From positions 1-64,000 of the forward strand of contig JAFYPF010000014.1 in assembly GCA_017547655.1 (NCBI GenBank): a stretch of 64,000 bases of DNA, read 5' to 3'. The notes under the pieces are model-generated. The model was not told where the DNA came from and ran no database searches. It saw only the letters and a list, made by a program, of their open reading frames with translations. Of this stretch, positions 8,219 to 14,655 are shown one piece after another. Source of the DNA: Clostridia bacterium (GTDB lineage: Bacteria > Bacillota > Clostridia > Oscillospirales > CAG-272). How positions within the stretch are numbered: position 1 is the stretch's first letter; each line of letters begins with the position of its first letter. Both the position numbers and the translations under genes were made by a program.

Positions 8219-8248
8219 AAAAAAATGCCGATTTCGGCATTTTTTCTT
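8219..8248 (+). terminator. intrinsic terminator of sulP
   Basis: AAAAATGCCGA..TCGGCATTTTTT hairpin immediately downstream of sulP, with T tail. Confidence 0.9.
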
Positions 8249-8348
8249 ATTATTCATTATTCATCAGCGTAGCGGCTTCATTCTTCATTATTCATTACGG
8301 AAATCCGTTTCAATGAATGATGAATATTGAATAATGAAGAATGAATAG
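8249..8348. repeat. large imperfect inverted repeat (ATTATTCATT type)
   Basis: Left arm ATTCTTCATTATTCA (8280-8294) pairs perfectly with TGAATAATGAAGAAT (8328-8342). The centre holds an ACGGAAATCCGT hairpin, and an additional partial left-arm copy lies at 8249-8265. It has the form of a noncoding miniature palindromic repeat; no ORF. Confidence 0.7.
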
Positions 8349-8351
8349 TAC

Positions 8352-8395
8352 AAAATCAAAAATCCGCCGATTTTCATCAGCGGATTTTTGATTTT
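8352..8395. terminator. long perfect hairpin, bidirectional terminator-like
   Basis: AAAATCAAAAATCCGC (8352-8367) and GCGGATTTTTGATTTT (8380-8395) form a 16-bp perfect stem with T runs in either direction. It separates the sulP side from the tRNA-Pro transcript. Confidence 0.75.
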
Positions 8396-8462
8396 TGGGT
8401 GCAGGCACTGCCTATTTACAACTATTGTTTACCAAAAAAACACACCGTCGTGAAATAAACAT

Positions 8463-8505
8463 AAAAAAAGCAGTAACTACACCCGATTTTGGGTGCAGGC
8501 ACTGC
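8463..8505 (-). terminator. intrinsic terminator of tRNA-Pro
   Basis: Minus strand: GCAGT..TGCACCC, a 6-nt loop, GGGTGTA..ACTGC, then TTTTTTT (8469-8463). Directly follows the tRNA 3' end. A second copy of the GGGTGCAGGCACTGCCT arm lies at 8397-8413. Confidence 0.85.
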
Positions 8506-8509
8506 CTGC

Positions 8510-8586
8510 TGGTCGAGATGACAAGATTCGAACTTGCGACCTCTGCGTCCCGAACGCAGCGCTCTACCAAACTGAGCCACATCTCG
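8510..8586 (-). tRNA. tRNA-Pro (anticodon CGG)
   Basis: 77 nt including an encoded CCA. Acceptor CGAGATG pairs with CATCTCG; the D-arm is GCTCAGTTTGGTAGAGC; the anticodon stem CTGCG/CGCAG encloses loop TTCGGGA with anticodon CGG (reads CCG); the T-arm contains GTTCGAAT. The C at position 1 of the acceptor is typical of bacterial tRNA-Pro. Confidence 0.96.
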
Positions 8587-8607
8587 TAATATTTATCACA
8601 CCACGAT

Positions 8608-8636
8608 ATTTTATCAAAATAATAGTCTTTTGTCAA
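8608..8636 (-). promoter_or_regulatory. promoter of tRNA-Pro
   Basis: Minus strand: TTGACA (8636-8631), 17-nt spacer, TAAAAT (8613-8608), about 22 nt before the mature tRNA 5' end. Confidence 0.85.
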
Positions 8637-8654
8637 TAGCTTTAGAAAAAAGTT

Positions 8655-9069
8655 CGCAAAAAAACAAATAACCCTTGACTGCTCCATCTGCTATCGTATT
8701 GCAGTCAAGGGTTATTTATGTTCGCTCTTGATATCTAACATCAATTTAACCTACTCTTTCTTAGATTTTTACGCAATCCTTATATCTATTCTCCCCCGAA
8801 CTAATTTACTCACGACTATCATTTTTTCACAACAAACACTCTCAAGTGAGCACACATTCTTCGGTTACGTTCGGTTGTTATATCGGGATTGCACCAAGGG
8901 GAATTCACAAAAAATCGAATTCTCTTTGTTTTTGAGACTACTTGAACTAAACGTTATTTGAAAACCTTTTACCTTCACTTTCTATATAATCGGCTTTTTT
9001 TAACCTTAGTCCTCGCCTTCAAAAGACTTCGGTTTTGGCTTACTTGTACATTGGACTCACCCTTTCTTC
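8655..9069 (-). ncRNA. candidate structured noncoding RNA, about 410 nt
   Basis: An orphan minus-strand transcription unit with no credible protein gene. Promoter: TTGAAA (9104-9099), 17-nt spacer, TATTAT (9081-9076). Terminator: a perfect 17-bp hairpin (arms 8666-8682 and 8701-8717) with a T-rich tail. The body shows nested pairing: GCAATCC/GGATTGC (plus coordinates 8773-8779 with 8886-8892), CCGAAC/GTTCGG (8796-8801 with 8869-8874), GCTCAC/GTGAGT (8808-8813 with 8846-8851), and AGTCC/GGACT in the 5' part. I checked by eye for RNase P, tmRNA, 6S, SRP and T-box hallmarks and found none. Class unknown; a large ornate RNA is one possibility. Boundaries are predicted, not measured. Confidence 0.6.
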
Positions 9070-9075
9070 ACCTAT

Positions 9076-9104
9076 ATAATATCATATACATACAGCTTTT
9101 TCAA
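9076..9104 (-). promoter_or_regulatory. promoter of the ~410-nt candidate RNA
   Basis: Minus strand TTGAAA-N17-TATTAT. No ORF with a ribosome binding site follows it before the terminator at about 8660. Confidence 0.7.
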
Positions 9105-9188
9105 TACACAAATTATACAAAGTTCACTAATATTTTTTATTCACATCGCAGATTTTATGCAAATTCACCTATATCTTGTTAATTTCTG

Positions 9189-9217
9189 TTGACATTAACA
9201 TATTGCTATGGTATAAT
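9189..9217 (+). promoter_or_regulatory. consensus promoter of a small transcript, with downstream palindrome
   Basis: TTGACA (9189-9194), 17-nt spacer, TATAAT (9212-9217): a perfect sigma-A consensus. TGTTGCAACA, a 10-bp perfect palindrome, overlaps the expected transcription start and could be an operator. Confidence 0.85.
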
Positions 9218-9221
9218 ATAT

Positions 9222-9340
9222 ATGTTGTTGCAACACAAAACGTACCCAAATAATGGTTAAGATTTTTTATTCATATTACACTCCATTTGTAAAATAAAAC
9301 CTGCATTGTTTCTTCGGCAATGCAGGTTTTATTTGGTTTT
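9222..9340 (+). ncRNA. candidate small RNA, about 120 nt
   Basis: Between a perfect promoter and a strong terminator (AAAATAAAACCTGCATTG...CAATGCAGGTTTTATTT, about 9291-9337) there is no normal gene. The only frame is a 12-codon one starting ATGTTGTTGCAACAC with no ribosome binding site. The simplest reading is a small regulatory RNA, or a very short peptide. The terminator may also serve as backup for the convergent AI-2E-type gene. Function unknown. Confidence 0.55.
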
Positions 9341-9378
9341 ATAACAAAAGTTGAAATAAGCGAATATAGGCTAAAAAA

Positions 9379-9427
9379 GATAAAGCGGCTGTCTCAAAAG
9401 CATTTCTTTTGCTAATGAGCCAGCCAC
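9379..9427 (-). terminator. terminator-like hairpin after the AI-2E family gene
   Basis: Minus strand: GGCTGGCTCA..GCAAAAG and CTTTTGAGACAGCC form an imperfect long hairpin just past the stop codon, followed by T-rich sequence. The GGCTGTCTCAAAA arm has the look of a common Bacillota intergenic repeat. Confidence 0.55.
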
Positions 9428-9432
9428 TATTT

Positions 9433-10557
9433 TTACTCAATTTTTATTCTTTTTTCAGCTAATCTTTTATTAACGAATCCTCTCAAAAGCGTATATACAA
9501 CTGCCGTTAAAGGAATAAAGAATATAATACCGAAAAGTCCGAGTATGTTTCCGCCAACCAACGCCGCCAAGAGTGTAAGCAGCGGAGAAAGCCCTACCGA
9601 ACCGCCCACAACGTGGGGATATATAAACTGTGTCTCAATAAACTGAATAACACAGAATATTATAATACTTACAAGCGCCTGCATAGGACTTACAAGAAGT
9701 ATAAGAAATGCGCCGATAAAACAAGCGGCAAATGCTCCGACGTATGGAACGAAAGCGGATATACCCGTCAATATACCAATAAGTCCTGCATAGGGCAAAC
9801 GAAATATAGCAAATGAAATCGTTATAAGCAAGCCGAGAATACAAGCTTCGATACATTGTCCGGAAAGATACTGTGAGAATATTCTGTTCGTAAGCCCTGC
9901 TACGTCGCATACCTTTTCGGCAATATCTTTCTTCGTAAAGGTAAAGAGAAGCTTTTTAGCCTGTCTTGATACAACATCCTTGCTTACAAGAACGTAAAGG
10001 GATATAACAAGTGCAAAAATCACACTTGCAACACCCGCAACGGTATTGGAAGCAAAAGCTATTACCGTACCGAACACGGTTTCAGCTCCCGAACCGATTT
10101 TGTCAATGAGGCTGTTAATATCAATAGATGAAAACCAAGCGCTAACGCTTGTAGCGTCAATATTATGCTTTTCAAGAAATTTAACAAGCTCGGGAATCTT
10201 GTCTTTGAGAATACCGTAAATACTCTTTACCGAATCAACTATTTCGGGAACAGCAAGTGTAGCCACGAGTGTCAACACCAAGCATACGCAAAGAAGTGTA
10301 AGAATAAGACATATCGTATATATTACACGTTTAGGCATTTTCTTGCATTTAGGGAACGACCAATAAAGCATTTTTTCAAACGCTTTCATAGGAACGTTTA
10401 ACACAAATGCAATTACAAGACCGATTATAATAGGCAAGATAAGCTTTCCTATTGCAATAATCAAATCCAATATTGCGCGTACTTTTGTTACACCGACAAA
10501 AAGCACGATTGCAAATGCAATAAGAATCATTATGCTTCGCATCAATTTTCTATCCAA
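9433..10557 (-). CDS. AI-2E family (TqsA/YtvI-like) membrane transporter
   Basis: 374 aa with paired hydrophobic segments at the N-terminus (ILPIIIGLVIAFVLNVPMKAFE), a soluble middle with DIAEKVCDVAGLTNRIFSQYLSGQ, then ILTGISAFVPYVGAFAACFIGAFLILLVSP and a final GGSVGLSPLLTLLAALVGGNILGLFG motif. The order is typical of the PF01594 family. Members have been linked to AI-2 export or to ion antiport; no substrate can be assigned here. It is the last gene of the probable fhs operon, 36 nt after the copper-chaperone-like gene. Confidence 0.85.
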   Translation of the reverse strand: MDRKLMRSIMILIAFAIVLFVGVTKVRAILDLIIAIGKLILPIIIGLVIAFVLNVPMKAFEKMLYWSFPKCKKMPKRVIYTICLILTLLCVCLVLTLVATLAVPEIVDSVKSIYGILKDKIPELVKFLEKHNIDATSVSAWFSSIDINSLIDKIGSGAETVFGTVIAFASNTVAGVASVIFALVISLYVLVSKDVVSRQAKKLLFTFTKKDIAEKVCDVAGLTNRIFSQYLSGQCIEACILGLLITISFAIFRLPYAGLIGILTGISAFVPYVGAFAACFIGAFLILLVSPMQALVSIIIFCVIQFIETQFIYPHVVGGSVGLSPLLTLLAALVGGNILGLFGIIFFIPLTAVVYTLLRGFVNKRLAEKRIKIE

Positions 10558-10593
10558 AGAACCACCCCTTTTCGCTTGTTAATCAATTGGACG

Positions 10594-10821
10594 TCACCCC
10601 AACAATCCTTTTTTTTCGGCAATCGAAATCACCTCAAAGCCCAAGGAATTTACTGCATTTTTAAATACGCCGTCAGATACGTCAGTCTTAAGTGTAACGA
10701 CTGCCTGTTTTTTTGCAAGGTTAACCTTTGCGCTGACGCCCTCGATTGAATTCAATGCATTTTCAACTCTACCCGCGCATTTGGGACAGTGCATACCGTT
10801 TATTTCAATAATCTTTTTCAT
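10594..10821 (-). CDS. heavy-metal-associated (HMA) domain protein, CopZ-like
   Basis: 75 aa, a single HMA fold. Seen: GMHCPKC (the GMxCxxC metal-binding loop, residues 9-15), GRVENALNSIEGVSAKVNLAKKQAVV and the C-terminal LGFEVISI strand. Such proteins bind Cu(I) and pass it to P-type ATPases. No ATPase or CsoR/CopY regulator is visible nearby, so the partner is unknown. Start at ATG 10821 behind GGAAGA; the longer frame overlaps rpiB and is not favoured. Confidence 0.88.
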   Translation of the reverse strand: MKKIIEINGMHCPKCAGRVENALNSIEGVSAKVNLAKKQAVVTLKTDVSDGVFKNAVNSLGFEVISIAEKKGLLG

Positions 10822-10834
10822 ATATTCATCTTCC

Positions 10835-11275
10835 TTACTTGTCAAATGAGTTAACAAAGTCAACACGTCTCTGATGTCTGCCGCCCTCGTATTCGGTAGT
10901 TATAAATGCATTAACAAGCTCGAAAGCGAGTCCTGCGCCAACAACTCTTTCACCGAAGCAAAGAACGTTTGCATCGTTGTGCTGCCTTGTAGCCTTTGCA
11001 GAAAACGTATCGGAAACACAAGCTGCTCTGATACCCTTGTGCTTATTTGCAACCATAGACATACCGATTCCCGTACCGCATACAAGAATTCCCTTGTCAG
11101 CCTTTCCCTCTTGAATTGCAACACAAAGCTTGTGCGCATATTCGGGATAGTCTACCGATTCTGCGGAATTTGTACCGAGGTCAATATATTCAATGTTTTC
11201 TTCTTCAAGATATTTTTTTACCTGTTCTTTAAGAGAAAACCCTGCGTGGTCACTTGCTATTACTATAGGCAACAT
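10835..11275 (-). CDS. rpiB: ribose-5-phosphate isomerase B
   Basis: 146 aa, normal length. Isomerises ribose 5-phosphate and ribulose 5-phosphate in the pentose phosphate pathway. Seen: the SDHAG phosphate-binding opening (His10), the catalytic cysteine in GILVCGTGIGMSM (Cys66) and HNDANVLCFGERVVG. The LacAB/RpiB family also contains allose and galactose 6-phosphate isomerases; this single-subunit form with Cys66 best fits RpiB. It lies 35 nt after tsaB. Confidence 0.95.
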   Translation of the reverse strand: MLPIVIASDHAGFSLKEQVKKYLEEENIEYIDLGTNSAESVDYPEYAHKLCVAIQEGKADKGILVCGTGIGMSMVANKHKGIRAACVSDTFSAKATRQHNDANVLCFGERVVGAGLAFELVNAFITTEYEGGRHQRRVDFVNSFDK

Positions 11276-11310
11276 ATTATTATCCTCTTTCTATTGGTGC
11301 GATTAAAAGT

Positions 11311-12015
11311 TCAGTTGTTAAGTCTTTCAAGTCTCTCACGTTCAGCCTGCGGAACACGGAGATAAACGGGCTTTATGTTTCTATCGCTGTAATCAGCTTC
11401 GGGATTGCTCTTATATTTTGCAAGAGCAACACAAGAAACCGAATATGCATTCTGTTCACGAAGTAGTATAGGCGTATATGCGAAATCAACTTCAATACAA
11501 TTCATAGCCAAATCAAAACCGTCTCCGCACAAACAAACGGCCTTGTCTGAATACTTTTCTTTTAGTTCAGCTTCAAGCTCTTTAAGAGGTATAGCTCTGT
11601 CCTCGGTAAGTCTAACCATTTTTTCGCCATCGGACAAAAAGAGCGCATTATAGACCTGATCTCTTCTTGCGTCCATAACGGGACATATTATACCGACAAA
11701 CCCCTTTAGATTATATGCCAAAGCCTCAAGAGTTGATACTCCGACACAAAGCTTTTGTTTGCCGAAAGCAAGACCTTTAAAAAGCGACATACCGATTCTT
11801 ACTCCGGTAAACGAACCGGGTCCGTCGGATATTGCAAACATATCAATTTCATCAATATCGGTCTGTGCGGTCGTCAAAGCATTTTCAATCATCGGCAAAA
11901 GAGTTTCGCTGTGATTTAACCCCGCCGTTACCGAATATATGCTTATAAGCCTATCATCATCGCAAATACTAACCGTCGCCGTCTTTGCGGTAGAATCAAT
12001 GGCAAGAATTTTCAT
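11311..12015 (-). CDS. tsaB: tRNA N6-threonylcarbamoyladenosine biosynthesis protein TsaB
   Basis: 234 aa ASKHA-fold protein that with TsaD and TsaE transfers the threonylcarbamoyl group to A37 of ANN-decoding tRNAs. Seen: MKILAIDSTAKTATVSI, LNHSETLLPMI and the signature DGPGSFTGVRIGMSLFKGLA. It follows tsaE by 7 nt, the conserved tsaE-tsaB pairing. TsaD is not in the window. Confidence 0.95.
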   Translation of the reverse strand: MKILAIDSTAKTATVSICDDDRLISIYSVTAGLNHSETLLPMIENALTTAQTDIDEIDMFAISDGPGSFTGVRIGMSLFKGLAFGKQKLCVGVSTLEALAYNLKGFVGIICPVMDARRDQVYNALFLSDGEKMVRLTEDRAIPLKELEAELKEKYSDKAVCLCGDGFDLAMNCIEVDFAYTPILLREQNAYSVSCVALAKYKSNPEADYSDRNIKPVYLRVPQAERERLERLNN

Positions 12016-12022
12016 AGAAATA

Positions 12023-12478
12023 TTACTCCGTTACTTTTTCAATTTTAATAAACCTGCCGTTACCCGAATCGGTCTTCGAAATATTCACCCTATAATATTC
12101 ACAGGGGATAGCATAGGGAATATTTTCGCACCATTCAGCAACGATAATACAGTTTTTGTAGTCGTAAAAACCCGTAGATTCAAGGTCGTCTTCGCTTGTA
12201 ATACGATACATATCATAGTGGCAGATACGATATTCACCCCTATATTCGTTAACAAGAGCATAAGTCGGACTCTGAACGAAATCATCGGGACATATAACAG
12301 ATGCCAAGCCGCGTACAAATACCGTTTTGCCGACACCTACGTCGCCGTAAAGCGCAATAAAGAGGTTGTCTTTGTTAAGACTCGGCATAACAGAACGTAT
12401 TTTTTCCGCAAATTCTTTTGCGACAGCCTCCGTCTCTTCGGGGGAGGCTGTTGCAATTTGTTTTATAAGTTCAACCAT
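12023..12478 (-). CDS. tsaE: tRNA threonylcarbamoyladenosine biosynthesis ATPase TsaE
   Basis: 151 aa. Seen: Walker A GDVGVGKT (residues 45-52), SPTYALVNEY and HYDMYRI, and ...IVAEWCENIP, the conserved W/E motif of the YjeE family. ATPase partner of TsaB/TsaD. It starts 5 nt after the fhs stop, so it is co-transcribed. Confidence 0.95.
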   Translation of the reverse strand: MVELIKQIATASPEETEAVAKEFAEKIRSVMPSLNKDNLFIALYGDVGVGKTVFVRGLASVICPDDFVQSPTYALVNEYRGEYRICHYDMYRITSEDDLESTGFYDYKNCIIVAEWCENIPYAIPCEYYRVNISKTDSGNGRFIKIEKVTE

Positions 12479-12483
12479 ATTTA

Positions 12484-14157
12484 TTAGAACAAACCGGTAA
12501 TTCTACCGTCGTCGTCAACGTCAATATTTTCAGCAGCGGGAACCTTGGGAAGTCCAGGCATTGTCATAATGTTACCCGTCAATACAACGATGAAGTGTGC
12601 GCCCGCAGAAAGAGTAACGTCGCGAACAGTTACAGTAAAGCCCGAAGGTCTGCCGAGAAGAGTCTGGTCATCGGAAAGCGAGTACTGTGTTTTTGCAACG
12701 CAGATGGGATACTTCTTATATTTTTCATCGAGAGCTTCAATTTGCTTTATAGCATTGATAGCGGGAGCTGTAAAGTTTACGCCGTCAGCGCCGTAAATAT
12801 CCTTTGCAACCTTTTCGATTTTTTCGCAGATAGAAAGATTTTCGTCATAGATAAACCTGAAGTTTGAGGGCTTTTCGCAAGATTCAACAACCTTTTCAGC
12901 CAATTCAATGCCGCCGTCGCCGCCCTTTGCAAATACTTCGGAGAGGGCAAATTCAGCGCCCAGTCTCTTACAGGTATCTTCGATAAACTTAAGTTCAGCA
13001 TCAGTATCGGTATCAAAGCGGTTGATTGCAACTACGCAAGGAACACCGAATTTTGCTATATTTTCAATATGCGCTTCAAGGTTGCAGATACCCTTTTTCA
13101 AAGCTTCAAGATTTTCGACCTTAAGCTCGGTCTTTTGAACACCGCCGTTATATTTGAGTGCGCGAACCGTTGCAACAAGAACAATACAAGAGGGCGCAAT
13201 ACCTGCCATACGACACTTGATATCGAGGAACTTTTCAGCGCCGAGGTCAGCGCCGAAGCCCGCTTCGGTAATTGCATAGTCGGCAAGCTTCATTGCAAGC
13301 TTTGTAGCTCTTACAGAGTTGCAGCCGTGAGCGATGTTAGCGAAAGGACCGCCGTGAATAAGCGCAGGTGTATTTTCGAGTGTCTGTACAAGGTTAGGCT
13401 TCAATGCATCTTTAAGAAGCGCAGTCATAGCGCCGTTAGCCTTGATATCACGGCAGTAAACGGGCGAACCGTCATATTTGTAAGCGATAAGAATATCGCC
13501 GAGTCTTTCCTTAAGGTCAGAAACAGAGTCAGCAAGACAAAGGATAGCCATTACCTCACTTGCAACCGTTATCATAAAGTGGTCTTCACGCGGGATACCG
13601 TCAACCTTGGAGCCGAGACCGCAGATAGTGTTACGGAGAGATCTGTCGTTCGTGTCAGTAACTCTCTTGAAGAGGATACGTCTCTGGTCAATACCGAGAG
13701 CATTTCCCTGATGGAGATGGTTATCTATCATAGCGCAAAGGAGATTGTTTGCAGCAGTGATAGCGTGGAAGTCACCCGTAAAATGAAGATTGATGTCTTC
13801 CATAGGTACAACCTGCGCATAACCGCCTCCCGCAGCACCACCCTTAACACCGAACACGGGTCCAAGAGAGGGTTCGCGGAGAGCTATAACGGCGCTTTTG
13901 CCGATTTTTTCCATAGCCTGTCCGAGACCGATAGTTGTGGTAGTTTTACCCTCACCTGCGGGTGTAGGGTTGATAGCAGTAACAAGAATTAACTTGCCGT
14001 CTTTTTTATCGGCATTACGTTTGATAAAATCACTAGTAATTTTAGCCTTATATTTTCCGTAAAGTTCGAGTTCGTCGGGCGTTACACCTAACTTTTCAGC
14101 TATTTCGGAAATTGGCTTCATGTTAGCCTGTTGAGAGATTTGAATATCTGTAAGCAT
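12484..14157 (-). CDS. fhs: formate-tetrahydrofolate ligase
   Basis: 557 aa, the expected length for the monofunctional bacterial enzyme. ATP-dependent formation of 10-formyl-THF from formate and THF. Seen: [12 protein letters not shown] (P-loop region, residues 63-74), [34 protein letters not shown] and the [13 protein letters not shown] segment. Its product feeds PurN and PurH, encoded at 24.3-26.5 kb. First gene of a likely six-gene operon. No ZTP (pfl) riboswitch hallmark is present in the short upstream region. Confidence 0.97.
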   Translation of the reverse strand: MLTDIQISQQANMKPISEIAEKLGVTPDELELYGKYKAKITSDFIKRNADKKDGKLILVTAINPTPAGEGKTTTTIGLGQAMEKIGKSAVIALREPSLGPVFGVKGGAAGGGYAQVVPMEDINLHFTGDFHAITAANNLLCAMIDNHLHQGNALGIDQRRILFKRVTDTNDRSLRNTICGLGSKVDGIPREDHFMITVASEVMAILCLADSVSDLKERLGDILIAYKYDGSPVYCRDIKANGAMTALLKDALKPNLVQTLENTPALIHGGPFANIAHGCNSVRATKLAMKLADYAITEAGFGADLGAEKFLDIKCRMAGIAPSCIVLVATVRALKYNGGVQKTELKVENLEALKKGICNLEAHIENIAKFGVPCVVAINRFDTDTDAELKFIEDTCKRLGAEFALSEVFAKGGDGGIELAEKVVESCEKPSNFRFIYDENLSICEKIEKVAKDIYGADGVNFTAPAINAIKQIEALDEKYKKYPICVAKTQYSLSDDQTLLGRPSGFTVTVRDVTLSAGAHFIVVLTGNIMTMPGLPKVPAAENIDVDDDGRITGLF

Positions 14158-14311
14158 TTTTCTATTGCCTCCGATAAGTAAAATATGTAATTTAATATAA
14201 TTATATCATATAATTTTAAAAAGGGGAATACGAAATTAAATATTTTTAAAAAAATATGCAAAAAAATTTACTCTCTCCCCCTCCCCACCTACTTTTATCT
14301 ACACAAAACGC
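14158..14311. other. intergenic region upstream of fhs
   Basis: AT-rich. The minus strand carries a TATAAT at about 14200 with no good -35 at 17 nt, so the fhs promoter is uncertain. No gene seen. Confidence 0.4.
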
Positions 14312-14340
14312 TTTACATAACATTTGTTTTATGATATAAT
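14312..14340 (+). promoter_or_regulatory. promoter directed toward tRNA-Arg
   Basis: TTTACA (14312-14317), 17-nt spacer, TATAAT (14335-14340). The tRNA begins about 125 nt downstream, with a repeat element in between. Confidence 0.6.
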
Positions 14341-14342
14341 AA

Positions 14343-14440
14343 CCCAAACTCCCTACTTTCTTTCGCAGAAAGCTTGGCAAAGAACTTGCCTCTCTTGGTT
14401 TGTACCACTCAATATTATTTGTGCAAACCTCTTCCCTATT
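14343..14440. repeat. dispersed intergenic repeat copy
   Basis: CTTTCTTTCGCAGAAAGCTTGGCAAAGAAC followed by TTTGTACCACTCAATATTAT and TTGTGCAAAC. The same order (CTTTCTTT.AAGAAAG..GGCAAA, then TTTGT.CCACT..ATA.TATTTGT.CAAAC) recurs near 21715-21795 and in part at 1912-1940 and 61490-61515. Confidence 0.65.
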
Positions 14441-14464
14441 CACTATTACTTATTACCTCAATAT

Positions 14465-14541
14465 CTGCCCGTGGCACAGCTGGATAGCGCGTCAGACTCC
14501 GACTCTGAAGGTCGCAGGTTCGAATCCTGTCGGGCAGGCCA
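14465..14541 (+). tRNA. tRNA-Arg (anticodon CCG)
   Basis: 77 nt with encoded CCA. Acceptor CTGCCCG pairs with CGGGCAG; anticodon stem TCAGA/TCTGA encloses loop CTCCGAC with anticodon CCG (reads CGG); T-arm GCAGGTTCGAATCCTGT. The D-stem GCAC/GCGC has one A-C mismatch, unusual but tolerated. Confidence 0.94.
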
Positions 14542-14586
14542 TAAAAAGAAAAAGTACACCTTGCGTGTGTACTTTTTCTTTTTTTA
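14542..14586 (+). terminator. intrinsic terminator of tRNA-Arg
   Basis: GAAAAAGTACAC..GTGTACTTTTTC hairpin followed by seven T. Confidence 0.92.
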
Positions 14587-14615
14587 ACTTGTTAAGAGTT
14601 AAGGTCAAAGACAAC

Positions 14616-14645
14616 AAAAATGCCCGTTAAAACGGGCATTTTCTA
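14616..14645 (-). terminator. intrinsic terminator of pnp
   Basis: AAAATGCCCGT..ACGGGCATTTT hairpin, symmetric and so active in both directions, just after the pnp stop codon. Confidence 0.88.
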
Positions 14646-14655
14646 TTTAAAAAAC

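Noticed and set aside
8655..9069. RNase P RNA or tmRNA
   Set aside because: The size would fit, but the universal GAGGAAAGTCC/ACAGAA elements of RNase P and the tRNA-like ends and tag frame of tmRNA are missing.
8728..9182. Two plus-strand frames of 74-77 codons
   Set aside because: They have no RBS, overlap each other's ends, and lie opposite a promoter-terminator unit with nested helices, which better fits RNA.
13069..13992. 307-codon plus-strand frame
   Set aside because: Antisense to fhs; composition is typical of a codon-bias shadow, with no RBS or motif.
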